DNA of 64,000 nucleotides from Enterococcus phoeniculicola ATCC BAA-412. GTDB taxonomy: Bacteria > Bacillota > Bacilli > Lactobacillales > Enterococcaceae. A program made the position numbers and the translations under genes. Where the stretch lies: positions 620,001 through 684,000 of the forward strand of contig NZ_ASWE01000003.1 of NCBI RefSeq assembly GCF_000407505.1, given 5' to 3'. Below the pieces are notes generated by a model that was given only the letters and a program-made list of their open reading frames with translations, did not search any database and had not been told where the DNA came from. This document shows, piece by piece, positions 29,636-39,302 of this stretch; positions within the stretch are counted from its first letter, which is position 1, and every line of letters begins with the position of its first letter.

Positions 29636-29671
29636 AAACCTTTTGCAAATGTTAGTGCAAAAGGTTTTTTT
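29636..29671 (+). terminator. Intrinsic terminator of the purine operon
   Basis: A 12-bp perfect stem (AAACCTTTTGCA, 29636-29647, with 29656-29667), an 8-base loop and a T run. Confidence 0.9.
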
Positions 29672-29915
29672 CATTATTCGAAACATAAAAGAAGTTTCTA
29701 TTTTACTTGTTTTACTGCGTGGGGAAACAAACATTTCTATACACAAAATCGTAATATACCGATAACCCAGATAAAAGGTTCAGACCGTTGTCTAGGTTAT
29801 TTGGTCTGCACTTAAAACCTACGAGAAGGATACCTGACACAACAGACTAAACAATAGCAGAAAAATGAGTTCACAAGAGGGGGATAGATAACAAATAGTG
29901 GCTGATTAAATTATT

Positions 29916-29937
29916 TTTTGTAAGCGATTTTACAAAA
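29916..29937 (+). promoter_or_regulatory. Candidate CcpA (cre) site upstream of the PTS operon
   Basis: TTGTAAGCGATTTTA (29918-29932) matches the cre consensus WTGNAANCGNWNNCA at all but one fixed position. It lies in a near-palindrome with arms TTTTGTAA/TTACAAAA. A sugar PTS operon under catabolite repression would be expected to have such a site. I do not see other features in 29672-29915. Confidence 0.55.
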
Positions 29938-30002
29938 GTTGCTATCAAATGGATTTGAATTGTAGTAAGTTCAACTTTACTATTTACTTAGGAGTTGAGG
30001 AC

Positions 30003-32072
30003 ATGATTGATGAAAGAAGTATTACGATTCTTCATGATTTAGTTTTCAGAAAAGAAAGAGATATTTGTAGAATTAGAGAAAAATACAATCTTAGCTATCG
30101 ACAGTTTTCCTATTCAATACAGAAGATAAATAATTATGTATTAAATCAGGCACAAACGGAGATTGTCTTAGATGATAAGGAGGTCTTAATTAATAAAAAA
30201 GATGAACGCTTTCTTCAAGAGTATCTAATCAGTTTAGAAAAAAGACGAGATAGTTACTTAGATAAATCTGGTAGAAAATTATTCATCTTGTTGAAACTTG
30301 TTTGTTCATTTGATTACTTGTCCTTAGATGAATTTGTATACATGGTTCGTGCGAGTAAATCAACGGTTTTAAATGATGTCAAAGAGCTTAGAAAAGAATG
30401 TGGCACAAAAAAATTTCAAATCCGTTACTCTCGGGAAAAAGGGTATTACGTTACAGGAAATGAGTTAGCTATCCGATCACAACTTATGCAGAGCGTCATC
30501 CACTGTCTGTATGAGGATAATGGAGAAATGCTTATTCAAGAGTATATTCAGTGGGAAACGAAGCAGACATTGGCTGAATCAGAGAAAATAATTGCAGATG
30601 GAATCAGTAATTTTGCGATTCAGTTTGTTGAAAATAAACGAAAAGAGTTTATCTATTGTTTTCACTTGCTATCTGAACGATTCTTAAAAATGTCAATTAA
30701 TAATGGAAAACAGATGGAAACGATTGATTATGAGTCAAAGGAATATCTATTTAGTTGCTATTTGTCCGAGCAGAAAGGCATCAAAAATAAAAAGAATATA
30801 ACGTATATTTACACATGGATGTTGGGATTATCTACAGGAAATGCGGATGAAAATACTCGTGATCAGCCAATGATTAACCAATTGGTTCATCGATTAATTC
30901 ACCGTTTTGAATCTTTAGCGGGCGTTAAATTTATGGAACGGCAAACAATTGCAAAAAGACTGTATGAGCATTTACGACCTGCTTATTATCGTTTGCTATA
31001 CCAGCTCCCTATCATTAATCCGCTAAAAGACAAGATTAAGGAAGAATATGCCAAAATGTATTCTTTGGTAGAAGAGGCATTACAGCCACTACATTCAGTT
31101 TTTACCCATGAGATACCAGAAGATGAGATTGCCTATCTAACCGTCCATTTTGCAGCATCAATGTATAAACAAAAAGAGCAGCGAGTGTGCAGAAAAAAAG
31201 GATTAATTATTTGTCCAAGTGGGGTTGGAACATCAATTATCGTAAAAAGGGAACTAGAAGAATTATTTCCAGATATGGAGTTTTTATTGCAGGATTACCA
31301 AAAAAATATTTGTACGAAAGATATTCAGATTGTTTTTTCAACCTCTGTCTCATCAAGATTGCTGACACTGAACAAACCATTTTTGATTTTAAGTCCAATT
31401 ATGAATGCAAAGGAAAAGTATCAAGTTATTTCAAAAGTATATGATTTGTTAAATGAGGAGGAGTTAGCTGATCCAACACTAAAAAAAGTAATGCTAACCG
31501 TAAAAAAACATGTTACTTCAAATCAATATAGATTGATAAAAAATGAATTGTATCAAAAAGAAAAACATCTTTCTAAAATTGTCGGAGAGGAAGGAATGAG
31601 CTATCCATTGTTAAGTGAAATAACTTCTGAATCATTAATTAAACTAAATATTGAAGCGGTGAACTGGGAGGACGCCGTAAGAAAGGCTACTCAGCCGTTA
31701 GTAGATCATGATAAAGTTAGTCCTCACTATATTGATGACATGATTAAAACTGCAAAAGAAAGTGGGCCTTACATTGTGATAACAAGGCATGTTGCTTTGC
31801 CTCATGCAAGACCTGAAGCAGGTGCAAAAGAAATAGCAATAAGTATTTCCACGTTGAAGACACCCATTACATTTGGAAATAAAGAAAACGATCCTGTTAT
31901 GTATATATTTGGTTTGAGCGCACTTGACAATCAAACACATATTACTGCGATGGCAGAACTAGCGGAGTTATTGGATCAGCCAACATTTTATAAAACATTG
32001 AAACAAGCTAGGCATCCAAGAGAAATTATTGACTATATAAAAAAATATGAAAGGGAGTGTTATAAAGGATGA
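30003..32072 (+). CDS. PRD-containing transcriptional regulator with EIIB and EIIA domains (MtlR/LicR type)
   Basis: A 689-residue regulator. In order: two N-terminal helix-turn-helix units (to about 170, including SKSTVLNDVKELR), PTS regulation domains (about 180-390), an EIIB-like domain with Cys404 in ICPSGVGTS, and a fructose-type EIIA domain at the end with His601 in LPHARPE. Phosphorylation of these sites by HPr and the cognate EII controls activity. The ATG at 30003 follows AGGAG by eight bases. Its last bases overlap the next gene (ATGA), so regulator and transporter are co-translated. No separate EIIA gene follows, so the EIIA domain may also serve transport. Confidence 0.9.
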   Translation: MIDERSITILHDLVFRKERDICRIREKYNLSYRQFSYSIQKINNYVLNQAQTEIVLDDKEVLINKKDERFLQEYLISLEKRRDSYLDKSGRKLFILLKLVCSFDYLSLDEFVYMVRASKSTVLNDVKELRKECGTKKFQIRYSREKGYYVTGNELAIRSQLMQSVIHCLYEDNGEMLIQEYIQWETKQTLAESEKIIADGISNFAIQFVENKRKEFIYCFHLLSERFLKMSINNGKQMETIDYESKEYLFSCYLSEQKGIKNKKNITYIYTWMLGLSTGNADENTRDQPMINQLVHRLIHRFESLAGVKFMERQTIAKRLYEHLRPAYYRLLYQLPIINPLKDKIKEEYAKMYSLVEEALQPLHSVFTHEIPEDEIAYLTVHFAASMYKQKEQRVCRKKGLIICPSGVGTSIIVKRELEELFPDMEFLLQDYQKNICTKDIQIVFSTSVSSRLLTLNKPFLILSPIMNAKEKYQVISKVYDLLNEEELADPTLKKVMLTVKKHVTSNQYRLIKNELYQKEKHLSKIVGEEGMSYPLLSEITSESLIKLNIEAVNWEDAVRKATQPLVDHDKVSPHYIDDMIKTAKESGPYIVITRHVALPHARPEAGAKEIAISISTLKTPITFGNKENDPVMYIFGLSALDNQTHITAMAELAELLDQPTFYKTLKQARHPREIIDYIKKYERECYKG

Positions 32073-32353
32073 AGCAAGCATTAATTGCGTGTAGAACAGG
32101 AATGGGTTCAAGTATGATGTTAAAAATCAAAGTAAATCAGGTTGTGCGAGCCAATAAATTTCCCTTGGATATACAGCACAGCACCTTGGATGATGTAAAG
32201 AGTTTCAAGGGCGATTTAGTCATTACAATGGCGGATGTAGCAGATGAAATTCGTGGTCAGGTTCCCTATGTTATTGGTATAAAAAATTTGATGGACAAAC
32301 AGGAGATTGAGGAGAAATTAAAACAGTTTTTTGCTGAGTACAACGAGGAGTAA
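32069..32353 (+). CDS. PTS system EIIB component, ascorbate (Ula) type
   Basis: A 94-residue protein with the phosphorylated cysteine at position 8 in IACRTGMGSS, the phosphate loop of the SgaB/UlaB group. It passes phosphate from EIIA to the sugar carried by EIIC. It overlaps the regulator by four bases and is 11 bases from the EIIC gene. The sugar is unknown: L-ascorbate itself or a pentose or pentitol are possible, given the transketolase downstream. Confidence 0.9.
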   Translation: MKQALIACRTGMGSSMMLKIKVNQVVRANKFPLDIQHSTLDDVKSFKGDLVITMADVADEIRGQVPYVIGIKNLMDKQEIEEKLKQFFAEYNEE

Positions 32354-32364
32354 GGAGTGAAACA

Positions 32365-33639
32365 ATGGAAATTTTAAAAATTATCGTGTTTGACTTATTA
32401 GCATCTGCGCCTATATTAGTGGGCGTCATTGCATTAACAGGGCTCATATTGCAAAAAGAATCAGTGGATAAAATTATATCGGGCACCTTGAAGACGATTG
32501 TTGGATTTTTAGTTTTTGGTGTAGGATCAGCTGCTGCGGTAACCGCACTGGATAGCTTTCAAAAATTATTTGCAGATGGTTTTGGTTTAAAGGGCGTTCT
32601 CCCGCTGGCAGAGGCAGTAACTGCGTTGGCGCAACAACAATTTGGGACAACCGTTTCTTTAGTTATGCTAATTGGATTTGTTTGTAATTTATTAGTAGCT
32701 AAGTTTACACCTTTAAAGTATATCTTTTTAACAGGACAGCATAACTTGTATTTAGCTGCACTTTTGACAATTATGTTTAAAGCATTAGGACTAAGTAATA
32801 CAATAATAATTATTTTTGGCGGTATTATTCTAGGCTTTTGTGCCGCACTATTTCCTGCTATTGCACAGCCGTATATGAGAAAAGTAACGGGTGATGATGA
32901 ACTTGCGATGGGTCATTATGTAACGATTGGCTATGCGTTGTCAGGTTGGATTGGTTCAAAAGTTGGCACTCCGGAAAATAGTACGGAAAATTTGAAATTA
33001 CCTAAATGGCTAACGATGTTTAAGGACTATGTAGTAGGCGTATCAATCACAATGATCATCTTTTTTTACATCGCTGCCATTGCTGCTGGAAAAACATCAG
33101 TAGAAACTTTATCTGGAGGTGTGAACTGGCTAGTCTATCCATTATTTCAAGGGTTAAGTTTTGCTGCCGCATTATATGTAATTATTACAGGAGTTCGACT
33201 TTTCCTTGGAGAAATTGTGAACGCTTTCGTTGGAATATCAGAAAAATTAATTCCTAATGCAAAACCAGCGTTAGATTGTCCAGTGGTGTTTCCTTTTGCA
33301 CCGACTGCTACTGTTATTGGATTTTTATCTGCCTATATAGGTGGATTAGTTTGCATGGTAATTATGGGAATGCTTGGTAGTATAGTCATTATTCCTGTCG
33401 CCGTTCCTTACTTTTTCATTGGCGCGACAGCCGGTGTATTTGGAAATGCTACAGGTGGATGGAAAGGGTGTATCGCAGGTTCATTTGTTGTTGGGATTTT
33501 AATTGCGGTAGGTCCGGCTCTTATTTACCCAATCATGGAGAATATTGGTTTGACAGGGACCTCATTTCCTGAAACAGATTTTAATGTTGTGGGCTTACTT
33601 ATTTACTATGTTGGAGAATTTATAAAAGGACTATTTTAA
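32365..33639 (+). CDS. PTS system EIIC component, ascorbate (UlaA/SgaT) type
   Basis: A 424-residue integral membrane protein with ten or more helices, of the size and pattern of UlaA. Motifs seen are LVAKFTPLKYIFLTGQHNLY and the late segment DCPVVFPFAPTATVIGFL, both typical of the SgaT/UlaA family. It carries the sugar through the membrane with phosphorylation. The gene start has AAGGAGTG, and a transketolase gene begins 24 bases after the stop. Confidence 0.9.
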   Translation: MEILKIIVFDLLASAPILVGVIALTGLILQKESVDKIISGTLKTIVGFLVFGVGSAAAVTALDSFQKLFADGFGLKGVLPLAEAVTALAQQQFGTTVSLVMLIGFVCNLLVAKFTPLKYIFLTGQHNLYLAALLTIMFKALGLSNTIIIIFGGIILGFCAALFPAIAQPYMRKVTGDDELAMGHYVTIGYALSGWIGSKVGTPENSTENLKLPKWLTMFKDYVVGVSITMIIFFYIAAIAAGKTSVETLSGGVNWLVYPLFQGLSFAAALYVIITGVRLFLGEIVNAFVGISEKLIPNAKPALDCPVVFPFAPTATVIGFLSAYIGGLVCMVIMGMLGSIVIIPVAVPYFFIGATAGVFGNATGGWKGCIAGSFVVGILIAVGPALIYPIMENIGLTGTSFPETDFNVVGLLIYYVGEFIKGLF

Positions 33640-33662
33640 TTACAAAAAATGGAGGAATTTAA

Positions 33663-35639
33663 ATGAAGGAAACAAGCAGCTCAGTAGCAGCTATTCGTAG
33701 TTTAGTTGTTGATAGTGTAGAAAATGCAAATCATGGGCATATGGGGATGCCTTTAGGTGCAGCACCTATGGGGTATGAATTATTTAGAAATCAGATGAAA
33801 CATAACCCAAAAAATCCTAAATGGTTTAATCGAGATAGATTTGTATTAACCTCAGGTCACGGGTCAATCTTGTTATATATATTACTCCATTTAAGTGGAT
33901 ACGACGTAACAATGGAAGATTTAAAAGCGTTTAGAAAACACGATAGTCGCACACCTGGACATCCTGAGGTTTTTCATACCCCAGGAGTAGAAGCGACTAC
34001 GGGTCCTTTAGGGCAAGGGTTTTCTATGACTGTAGGACTAGCAATAGCTGAAGCCCATTTGCGTGCTCGTTTTAATAAACAGGACTATCCAGTAGTGGAT
34101 CATTATACGTATACAATTTGTGGTGATGGGGATTTAGAAGAAGGAGTGGCTTTAGAATCAGCCGCAATTGCCGGAAATTTAGGGTTAGGAAAACTGATTG
34201 TTCTTTATGATTCAAATGATGTTACATCAGACGGGCCATTAACCCTTTCGTCAAGAGAAAATATACAAGAAAAATTTCAAGCAATGGGCTGGCAGACACT
34301 TTATGTAAAAGATGGCAATGATTTACAAGAAATTGCTCAGGCAATTGAGCAAGCAAAGCAAGAGAAAACGCAACCTACGTTAATTGAAGTGAAAAATATT
34401 ATTGGATTTGGTTCTCATTTACAAGGAACAGAAAAAATTCACAGCAATCCTGTCGGTAAGACTGAAGCGGCGTATATTAAAGAAACAATAGGCTGGTCTC
34501 ATGATGAATTTTTTGTTCCAGAAGAGGTCGTAGAGGATTTTTCAGAAGTGCTTCGTAAAGGTGAAGTAGACGAAGAAAATTGGCAGTTACTTATTGAACG
34601 CTATGCAAAAGAATATCCTGCCTTGTATGAAGAATTTAAAAAGATGATTGATGAAAAGTGTATTCTTTCTGAGACAGCATTAACTCCTTTCACAGAAGAA
34701 ACGATGGCTACAAGAACAGCCTCTGGGAAAATGCTTAATCGAATCTATGAAGAATTACCTATTTTAGTAGGCGGATCAGCGGACTTGGCATCATCAAATA
34801 AAACAACGATAAACGGGCAGCCTTTTATGGAGAATGGGAATTACAAGGGACCAAATATCCACTTTGGTGTACGTGAATTTGCGATGGCTTCAATTGAAAA
34901 TGGACTGACCTTACACGGCGGATTAAAAGGGTATTGCGGAACATTTCTAGTATTTTCTGACTATATGCGTTCAGCAATCCGCCATGCGGCTTTAATGGGC
35001 GTTCCTGTTACATTTGTCATGACTCACGATAGTATACAAGTGGGTCAAGATGGACCAACACATCAACCTATTGAGCATTTAATTTCTTTACGAGCGATGC
35101 CTAATTTAGTTGTATATCGTCCAGCAGATGCGAATGAAACAATCATTGGCTGGAAGTTAGCAATGGAGTCAAAAAACCAACCCTATCTTTTGGCGTTAGG
35201 AAGACACGAGGTTCCTGTTTTAAAAGAGGTGGATAAAGAAGGTGCTCAAAGAGGAGGATACATTCTTTCAGAAGACAGTCCAATTCCAGATATTCTGTTA
35301 ATTGCGACAGGTTCGGAAGTTTCTATGGCAGTAGAAGCAAAAAAAGAATTATCTAAACAATTTAAAGTGAATGTCGTTTCTTTGCCAAGTTGGGAATTGT
35401 TCGACCAGCAGAATGAAGAATATAAAGAAAAGGTTCTACCTAGTGAGTGTCCAAATAGATTGTCAATAGAATTGGGCTCTACAATTGGTTGGAGCAAATA
35501 TGTCGGAAATTTTGGAGAATCTCTAGGGATAGATAGCTATGGAAAATCTTCTCCAGCAAGTGAATTACTTGAAGAGTTTCAGTTTACCGTCAACCATATC
35601 GTGAAAGCCGCAAAATCTATGTATGAGAAAAATAAATAA
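33663..35639 (+). CDS. Transketolase
   Basis: A 658-residue full-length transketolase. It transfers two-carbon units between sugar phosphates with thiamine diphosphate. The cofactor site is clear in GDGDLEEGVALESAA with the later SND, and the catalytic His region GHGSILLYILLH is near the start. GQDGPTHQPIEHL marks the pyrimidine-binding part. Its location in a PTS operon suggests a dedicated role in turning the imported sugar's phosphate into pentose-phosphate intermediates, beside any housekeeping transketolase elsewhere. GGAGG precedes the ATG. Confidence 0.93.
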   Translation: MKETSSSVAAIRSLVVDSVENANHGHMGMPLGAAPMGYELFRNQMKHNPKNPKWFNRDRFVLTSGHGSILLYILLHLSGYDVTMEDLKAFRKHDSRTPGHPEVFHTPGVEATTGPLGQGFSMTVGLAIAEAHLRARFNKQDYPVVDHYTYTICGDGDLEEGVALESAAIAGNLGLGKLIVLYDSNDVTSDGPLTLSSRENIQEKFQAMGWQTLYVKDGNDLQEIAQAIEQAKQEKTQPTLIEVKNIIGFGSHLQGTEKIHSNPVGKTEAAYIKETIGWSHDEFFVPEEVVEDFSEVLRKGEVDEENWQLLIERYAKEYPALYEEFKKMIDEKCILSETALTPFTEETMATRTASGKMLNRIYEELPILVGGSADLASSNKTTINGQPFMENGNYKGPNIHFGVREFAMASIENGLTLHGGLKGYCGTFLVFSDYMRSAIRHAALMGVPVTFVMTHDSIQVGQDGPTHQPIEHLISLRAMPNLVVYRPADANETIIGWKLAMESKNQPYLLALGRHEVPVLKEVDKEGAQRGGYILSEDSPIPDILLIATGSEVSMAVEAKKELSKQFKVNVVSLPSWELFDQQNEEYKEKVLPSECPNRLSIELGSTIGWSKYVGNFGESLGIDSYGKSSPASELLEEFQFTVNHIVKAAKSMYEKNK

Positions 35640-35647
35640 AACGTAAA

Positions 35648-35678
35648 TTTCCTCCGTATGCATCAATGAGGGAGGAAA
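35648..35678 (+). terminator. Hairpin after the transketolase gene
   Basis: TTTCCTCC (35648-35655) pairs with GGAGGAAA (35671-35678). It has no good T run, so it may protect the 3' end rather than terminate. Confidence 0.35.
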
Positions 35679-35697
35679 AAGAAGAGTTCCTTTTCTT

Positions 35698-35766
35698 CCC
35701 AACCTTTATCAAAATTTCATGAAGGCGAGGTATAACATAATTAATTATGTATTACTCACCTCAAAA
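35698..35766 (+). repeat. Dispersed repeat, tail module copy
   Basis: CCCAACCTTTATCAAAATTT followed by a hairpin whose arms GAGGT/ACCTC and ATAACATAATT/AATTATG still pair although the sequence differs from other copies. It lies downstream of transketolase. Confidence 0.6.
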
Positions 35767-35799
35767 AAACAGTTAGTACAGGTTACTAGCTGTTTTTTT
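35764..35799 (+). terminator. Intrinsic terminator downstream of the PTS operon
   Basis: AACAGTTAGTA (35768-35778) pairs with TACTAGCTGTT (35784-35794) with one G-T pair, then a T run. Confidence 0.8.
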
Positions 35800-35994
35800 G
35801 CATGGACAAACCGCTATATGGATCAGCAAAAATAAAAAAGGAGCATATGCAAGGCTAAGAATTAAATGAAGACAAAGCAAGATAGAAAGCCGAGTTTCTT
35901 GATTTTTAGTAGTAAGAAGTAATCCTAGAGAAATGACAGAATGTGTAAAAAAAGTGACAGGATATGAAGAAAGCGCTAAAGAAAAATTAACGGG

Positions 35995-36119
35995 TGCTAT
36001 AATACGAATATGCAAAAAGGGCGCTTTCATAAAGATGAGCTATGAAAGAAAAACCTTAGAAGCATCGTTTATTCTGCAGATAAACAACAGTCTATTGGTA
36101 GTTTTTGAAAGCGTTATTT
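35995..36119 (+). promoter_or_regulatory. Promoter and leader of the GH3 gene with candidate cre site
   Basis: TGCTATAAT is an extended -10 (TATAAT at 35998-36003). The leader holds an inverted repeat CTTTCATA/TATGAAAG (about 36023-36048) and a cre-like TTGAAAGCGTTATTT (36105-36119), with one mismatch to consensus. A cre inside the leader could block elongation when glucose is present. A 65-codon frame over this region (from 35933) has no ribosome site and I do not call it. Confidence 0.45.
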
Positions 36120-36216
36120 CTTTTTTCTGATAAATAGAAGAAAGGAAGAAAACACAAAAAATAATCTTCCGTAGTGTTAGTAAAACGGGTAAAATTATTT
36201 TGGAAGGAATGTGGAT

Positions 36217-39120
36217 ATGAAAAAGTATAGAGGTTTATTGATTGGAGCAATTATTGTTCTTATTATCGCAGGTGGAGGATATTTTGGTTTAAATAAATTA
36301 AGTCAAGATGGCGTCTTAAACATGGATGACGTGTATGCAACCATTCAAAAAGTGTTGCCTTACTTTATTCCGTTTGCAATTTTATTGGTAATCGTTATTG
36401 GTATATTAGTGTTTGTACGTAAAAAAGACAAAAAAATTCGATTTTTAGCAAAGTTTGAGTCAATCATTGCATTGCTGGTTGCTCTTACATTGACGATAAA
36501 TGTTATTTTATTTGGGCCAATGGCAAATATTTTTAACTTAAAATATGCAGATGCAACTTCTGTAAGTAAGAAAACTTTAGATAAATCAACCGAATTAGTT
36601 GAAAAAATTGCAGATGAAGGAACAGTCCTATTAAAAAATACGGATGGAATTTTACCTTTAGCAGCAAAAGAAAACAAACTAAATGTCTTTGGTTGGGCAT
36701 CAACGAATCCTTTATATGGCGGAACAGGGTCAGGAAATGTTGATACGTCAAGCAGTGTTGATTTATTAACTGGACTAGAAAATGCTGGTTTTGAAGTGAA
36801 CGCAGACCTAGTTGATTTCTACAAAGAATATAGTACCGTACGTCCAGAGGTTGGTATGTGGGCACAAGATTGGACATTACCAGAACCAACTGTAGATAAA
36901 TATGATAGTAAATTAATGGATGGCGCAAAGGATTTTTCTGATGTAGCAATGGTAGTTATTTCTCGTCTTGGTGGTGAGGGAGCTGATTTACCAACAGACA
37001 TGTCAAAAGTTACCTATGATGGAAATAAAGGTGATTTTGATGAGGGAGACCATTATTTATCTTTATCAAAAACAGAAAAAGATATGGTTAAAATGGTGAC
37101 AGAAAACTTTGATAACGTAATTGTTGTTGTAAACACAGCAAACCCAATGGAATTAGGCTGGCTTGATGAAAATGACTCAATTAAAGCGGCAATCTGGATG
37201 GCTGGACCTGGACAAACTGGATTTAACTCTTTAGGAAAAATTTTAAATGGTTCCGTGAATCCATCAGGAAAAACAGTAGACACGTATGTGTACGATTTGA
37301 AAACAACACCAACCTGGAACAACTTTGGTGATTTCAAATACAAGAATGAAAAAGATTATACTTTCGTAAATTACAGTGAAAGTATTTATGTAGGCTATCG
37401 CTTCTATGAAACCTACTATTTAGAAGACGAAAAAGGGTACCAAGAAGCAGTTCAATATCCATTTGGTCATGGGTTAAGTTATACCACCTTTGAACAAAAG
37501 ATGGGTGCAATTAAAAAAGGTGACGATGGCGGCATTAGTTTTGATGTAACTGTTAAGAACACTGGAGATGTAGCCGGAAAAGATGTCGTGGAAGTTTACT
37601 ATTCTGCCCCTTATACAAATGGCGGGATTGAAAAATCAGCAGTTGATTTAGTTTCATTTGATAAGACTGACATCATTGAGCCTGGCGAATCTGAAACAGT
37701 GACAATCGCCTTTAATGAAGAAGACATGGCGTCTTATGATACAGCAGTTTCTGGTTCATATATCTTAGAAAAAGGCGATTATGAAATCAAAATTATGGCT
37801 GATTCACATACGACATTAGATAAAAAGACATATACAGTAGATGATACAGTAGTTTATGATGAAGGCAATAAGCGAGCAACAGATAAGGTAACAGCAACAA
37901 ACCAATTTGCTGACTTTACTGAAGGAGACGTCACTTACCTAAGCCGTAAAGACAAGTTTGCAAACTATGAAGAAGCAACAGCAAAACCAACGAATTTCGA
38001 TATCAGTGAAGAATATGCAAGTCAAATATCAAACGATAAGACGTATAAAATTTCTGAAGACAAAGACGCAAAAATGCCAACAACTGGTGCAAATAATGGC
38101 GTGAAACTAAATGAATTAGCAGGAAAAGAATATGATGATCCTATGTGGGATAAACTGTTAGATCAATTAACTCCAAAAGAAATGAATAAATTGATTGCTT
38201 ATGGCGGTTACCAAACGGTTCCTTTACGTTCAATCGATAAATTGATTACCTATGATTCAGATGGACCAGCAGGATTCAGCAGTTTCTTTACACCAGAACG
38301 ACATGGTGCAGCGTTCCCTGGTGCAGTAATGATTGCTGCTACTTGGAATGATGAACTAGCGTTGGAACGTGGTCAAGCAATTGGTGATGAAGCTTCTGAG
38401 TTAGGAATTGCTGGGTGGTACGGACCAGCAATGAATATTCATCGAAATGCTTTTGCTGGACGAAACTTTGAATACTATTCTGAAGATGGCGTATTATCAG
38501 GTGTGATGGCAGCTAACGAAATTAGCGGAGCTGCTGAAAAGGGTGTATACAGCTACATGAAACACTTTGCGTTAAATGATCAAGAAGTAAACCGAACAGA
38601 GTTGCTTTTAACTTGGTCAACAGAACAAGCGATGCGTCAAATCTACTTGAAACCATTTGAAATGGCAGTAAAAGATGGTGGAGCAACTGCAGTGATGTCT
38701 TCATTTAACTATATTGGCACGAAATGGTCTGGTGGTTCTGAAGAGTTATTAAACAATGTGTTACGTGATGAATGGGGATTTCGTGGAATGGTCTTAACAG
38801 ACTACTTCGGCGGATATGGCTATATGGATGCTGATAAAGCCATTCGTTCTGGAAATGACATCATGCTTTCAACAACTGGTGAAAGTGGTGCTTCATTAGA
38901 TGACATGACGAGTGCTACAGCAGTTTCAAGTATGCGTACTGCATCACACAATATTTTATATACGGTTGCAAACAGCAATGCGTATTATGATTATGAACCA
39001 GGATGGCATTTACTTGGCTGGATGAAGCTTGTACTTTCAGTTGACGTAGCTGTGGCTATTGTCTTAATTGGCTTACAAGTAGTAGCGATTGTTTTATACA
39101 GAAGAAAAGCAAAAGTATGA
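36217..39120 (+). CDS. Membrane-anchored glycoside hydrolase family 3 enzyme with reversed domain order
   Basis: A 967-residue protein. Three membrane helices lie in the first 110 residues and one at the end (about 940-962). Between them the GH3 domains come in reversed order: first the C-terminal type alpha/beta sandwich (about 125-400, with candidate acid/base Glu254 in RLGGEGADLP), then a fibronectin-III-like part (about 415-530, after FGHGLSYTTF), then the catalytic barrel (about 630-900) with nucleophile Asp862 in VLTDYFGG. Reversed GH3 enzymes are known as beta-glucosidases in rumen bacteria. The active parts should face outside, and the substrate is unknown. The ATG at 36217 follows GGAAGGAA by seven bases. 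Confidence 0.9.
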   Translation: MKKYRGLLIGAIIVLIIAGGGYFGLNKLSQDGVLNMDDVYATIQKVLPYFIPFAILLVIVIGILVFVRKKDKKIRFLAKFESIIALLVALTLTINVILFGPMANIFNLKYADATSVSKKTLDKSTELVEKIADEGTVLLKNTDGILPLAAKENKLNVFGWASTNPLYGGTGSGNVDTSSSVDLLTGLENAGFEVNADLVDFYKEYSTVRPEVGMWAQDWTLPEPTVDKYDSKLMDGAKDFSDVAMVVISRLGGEGADLPTDMSKVTYDGNKGDFDEGDHYLSLSKTEKDMVKMVTENFDNVIVVVNTANPMELGWLDENDSIKAAIWMAGPGQTGFNSLGKILNGSVNPSGKTVDTYVYDLKTTPTWNNFGDFKYKNEKDYTFVNYSESIYVGYRFYETYYLEDEKGYQEAVQYPFGHGLSYTTFEQKMGAIKKGDDGGISFDVTVKNTGDVAGKDVVEVYYSAPYTNGGIEKSAVDLVSFDKTDIIEPGESETVTIAFNEEDMASYDTAVSGSYILEKGDYEIKIMADSHTTLDKKTYTVDDTVVYDEGNKRATDKVTATNQFADFTEGDVTYLSRKDKFANYEEATAKPTNFDISEEYASQISNDKTYKISEDKDAKMPTTGANNGVKLNELAGKEYDDPMWDKLLDQLTPKEMNKLIAYGGYQTVPLRSIDKLITYDSDGPAGFSSFFTPERHGAAFPGAVMIAATWNDELALERGQAIGDEASELGIAGWYGPAMNIHRNAFAGRNFEYYSEDGVLSGVMAANEISGAAEKGVYSYMKHFALNDQEVNRTELLLTWSTEQAMRQIYLKPFEMAVKDGGATAVMSSFNYIGTKWSGGSEELLNNVLRDEWGFRGMVLTDYFGGYGYMDADKAIRSGNDIMLSTTGESGASLDDMTSATAVSSMRTASHNILYTVANSNAYYDYEPGWHLLGWMKLVLSVDVAVAIVLIGLQVVAIVLYRRKAKV

Positions 39121-39167
39121 CATCTAAACAAATAAGTTGTGAATAGAAAACAACTGTTTTACTATGG

Positions 39168-39206
39168 GGCTGTGGGTGCAAGGAAATTGCACCTGCAGTC
39201 TTTTTA
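39168..39206 (+). terminator. Intrinsic terminator of the GH3 gene
   Basis: CTG-TG-GGTGCAA pairs with TTGCACC-TG-CAG and is followed by five T. A smaller hairpin AGTTGT/ACAACT lies about 25 bases upstream. Confidence 0.65.
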
Positions 39207-39302
39207 GTCAAAAAATGAAAAAATTCTTTTTTTAGACAAACTTTCTTTGAAATGCTGTAGACTAGCAAAATAGATACAAAAAATTGAGGGAGGCAGTATA
39301 CA

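Noticed and set aside
35933-36130. A 65-codon frame across the GH3 promoter.
   Set aside because: It has no ribosome site, spans the extended -10 and the leader hairpin, and has no recognisable sequence.
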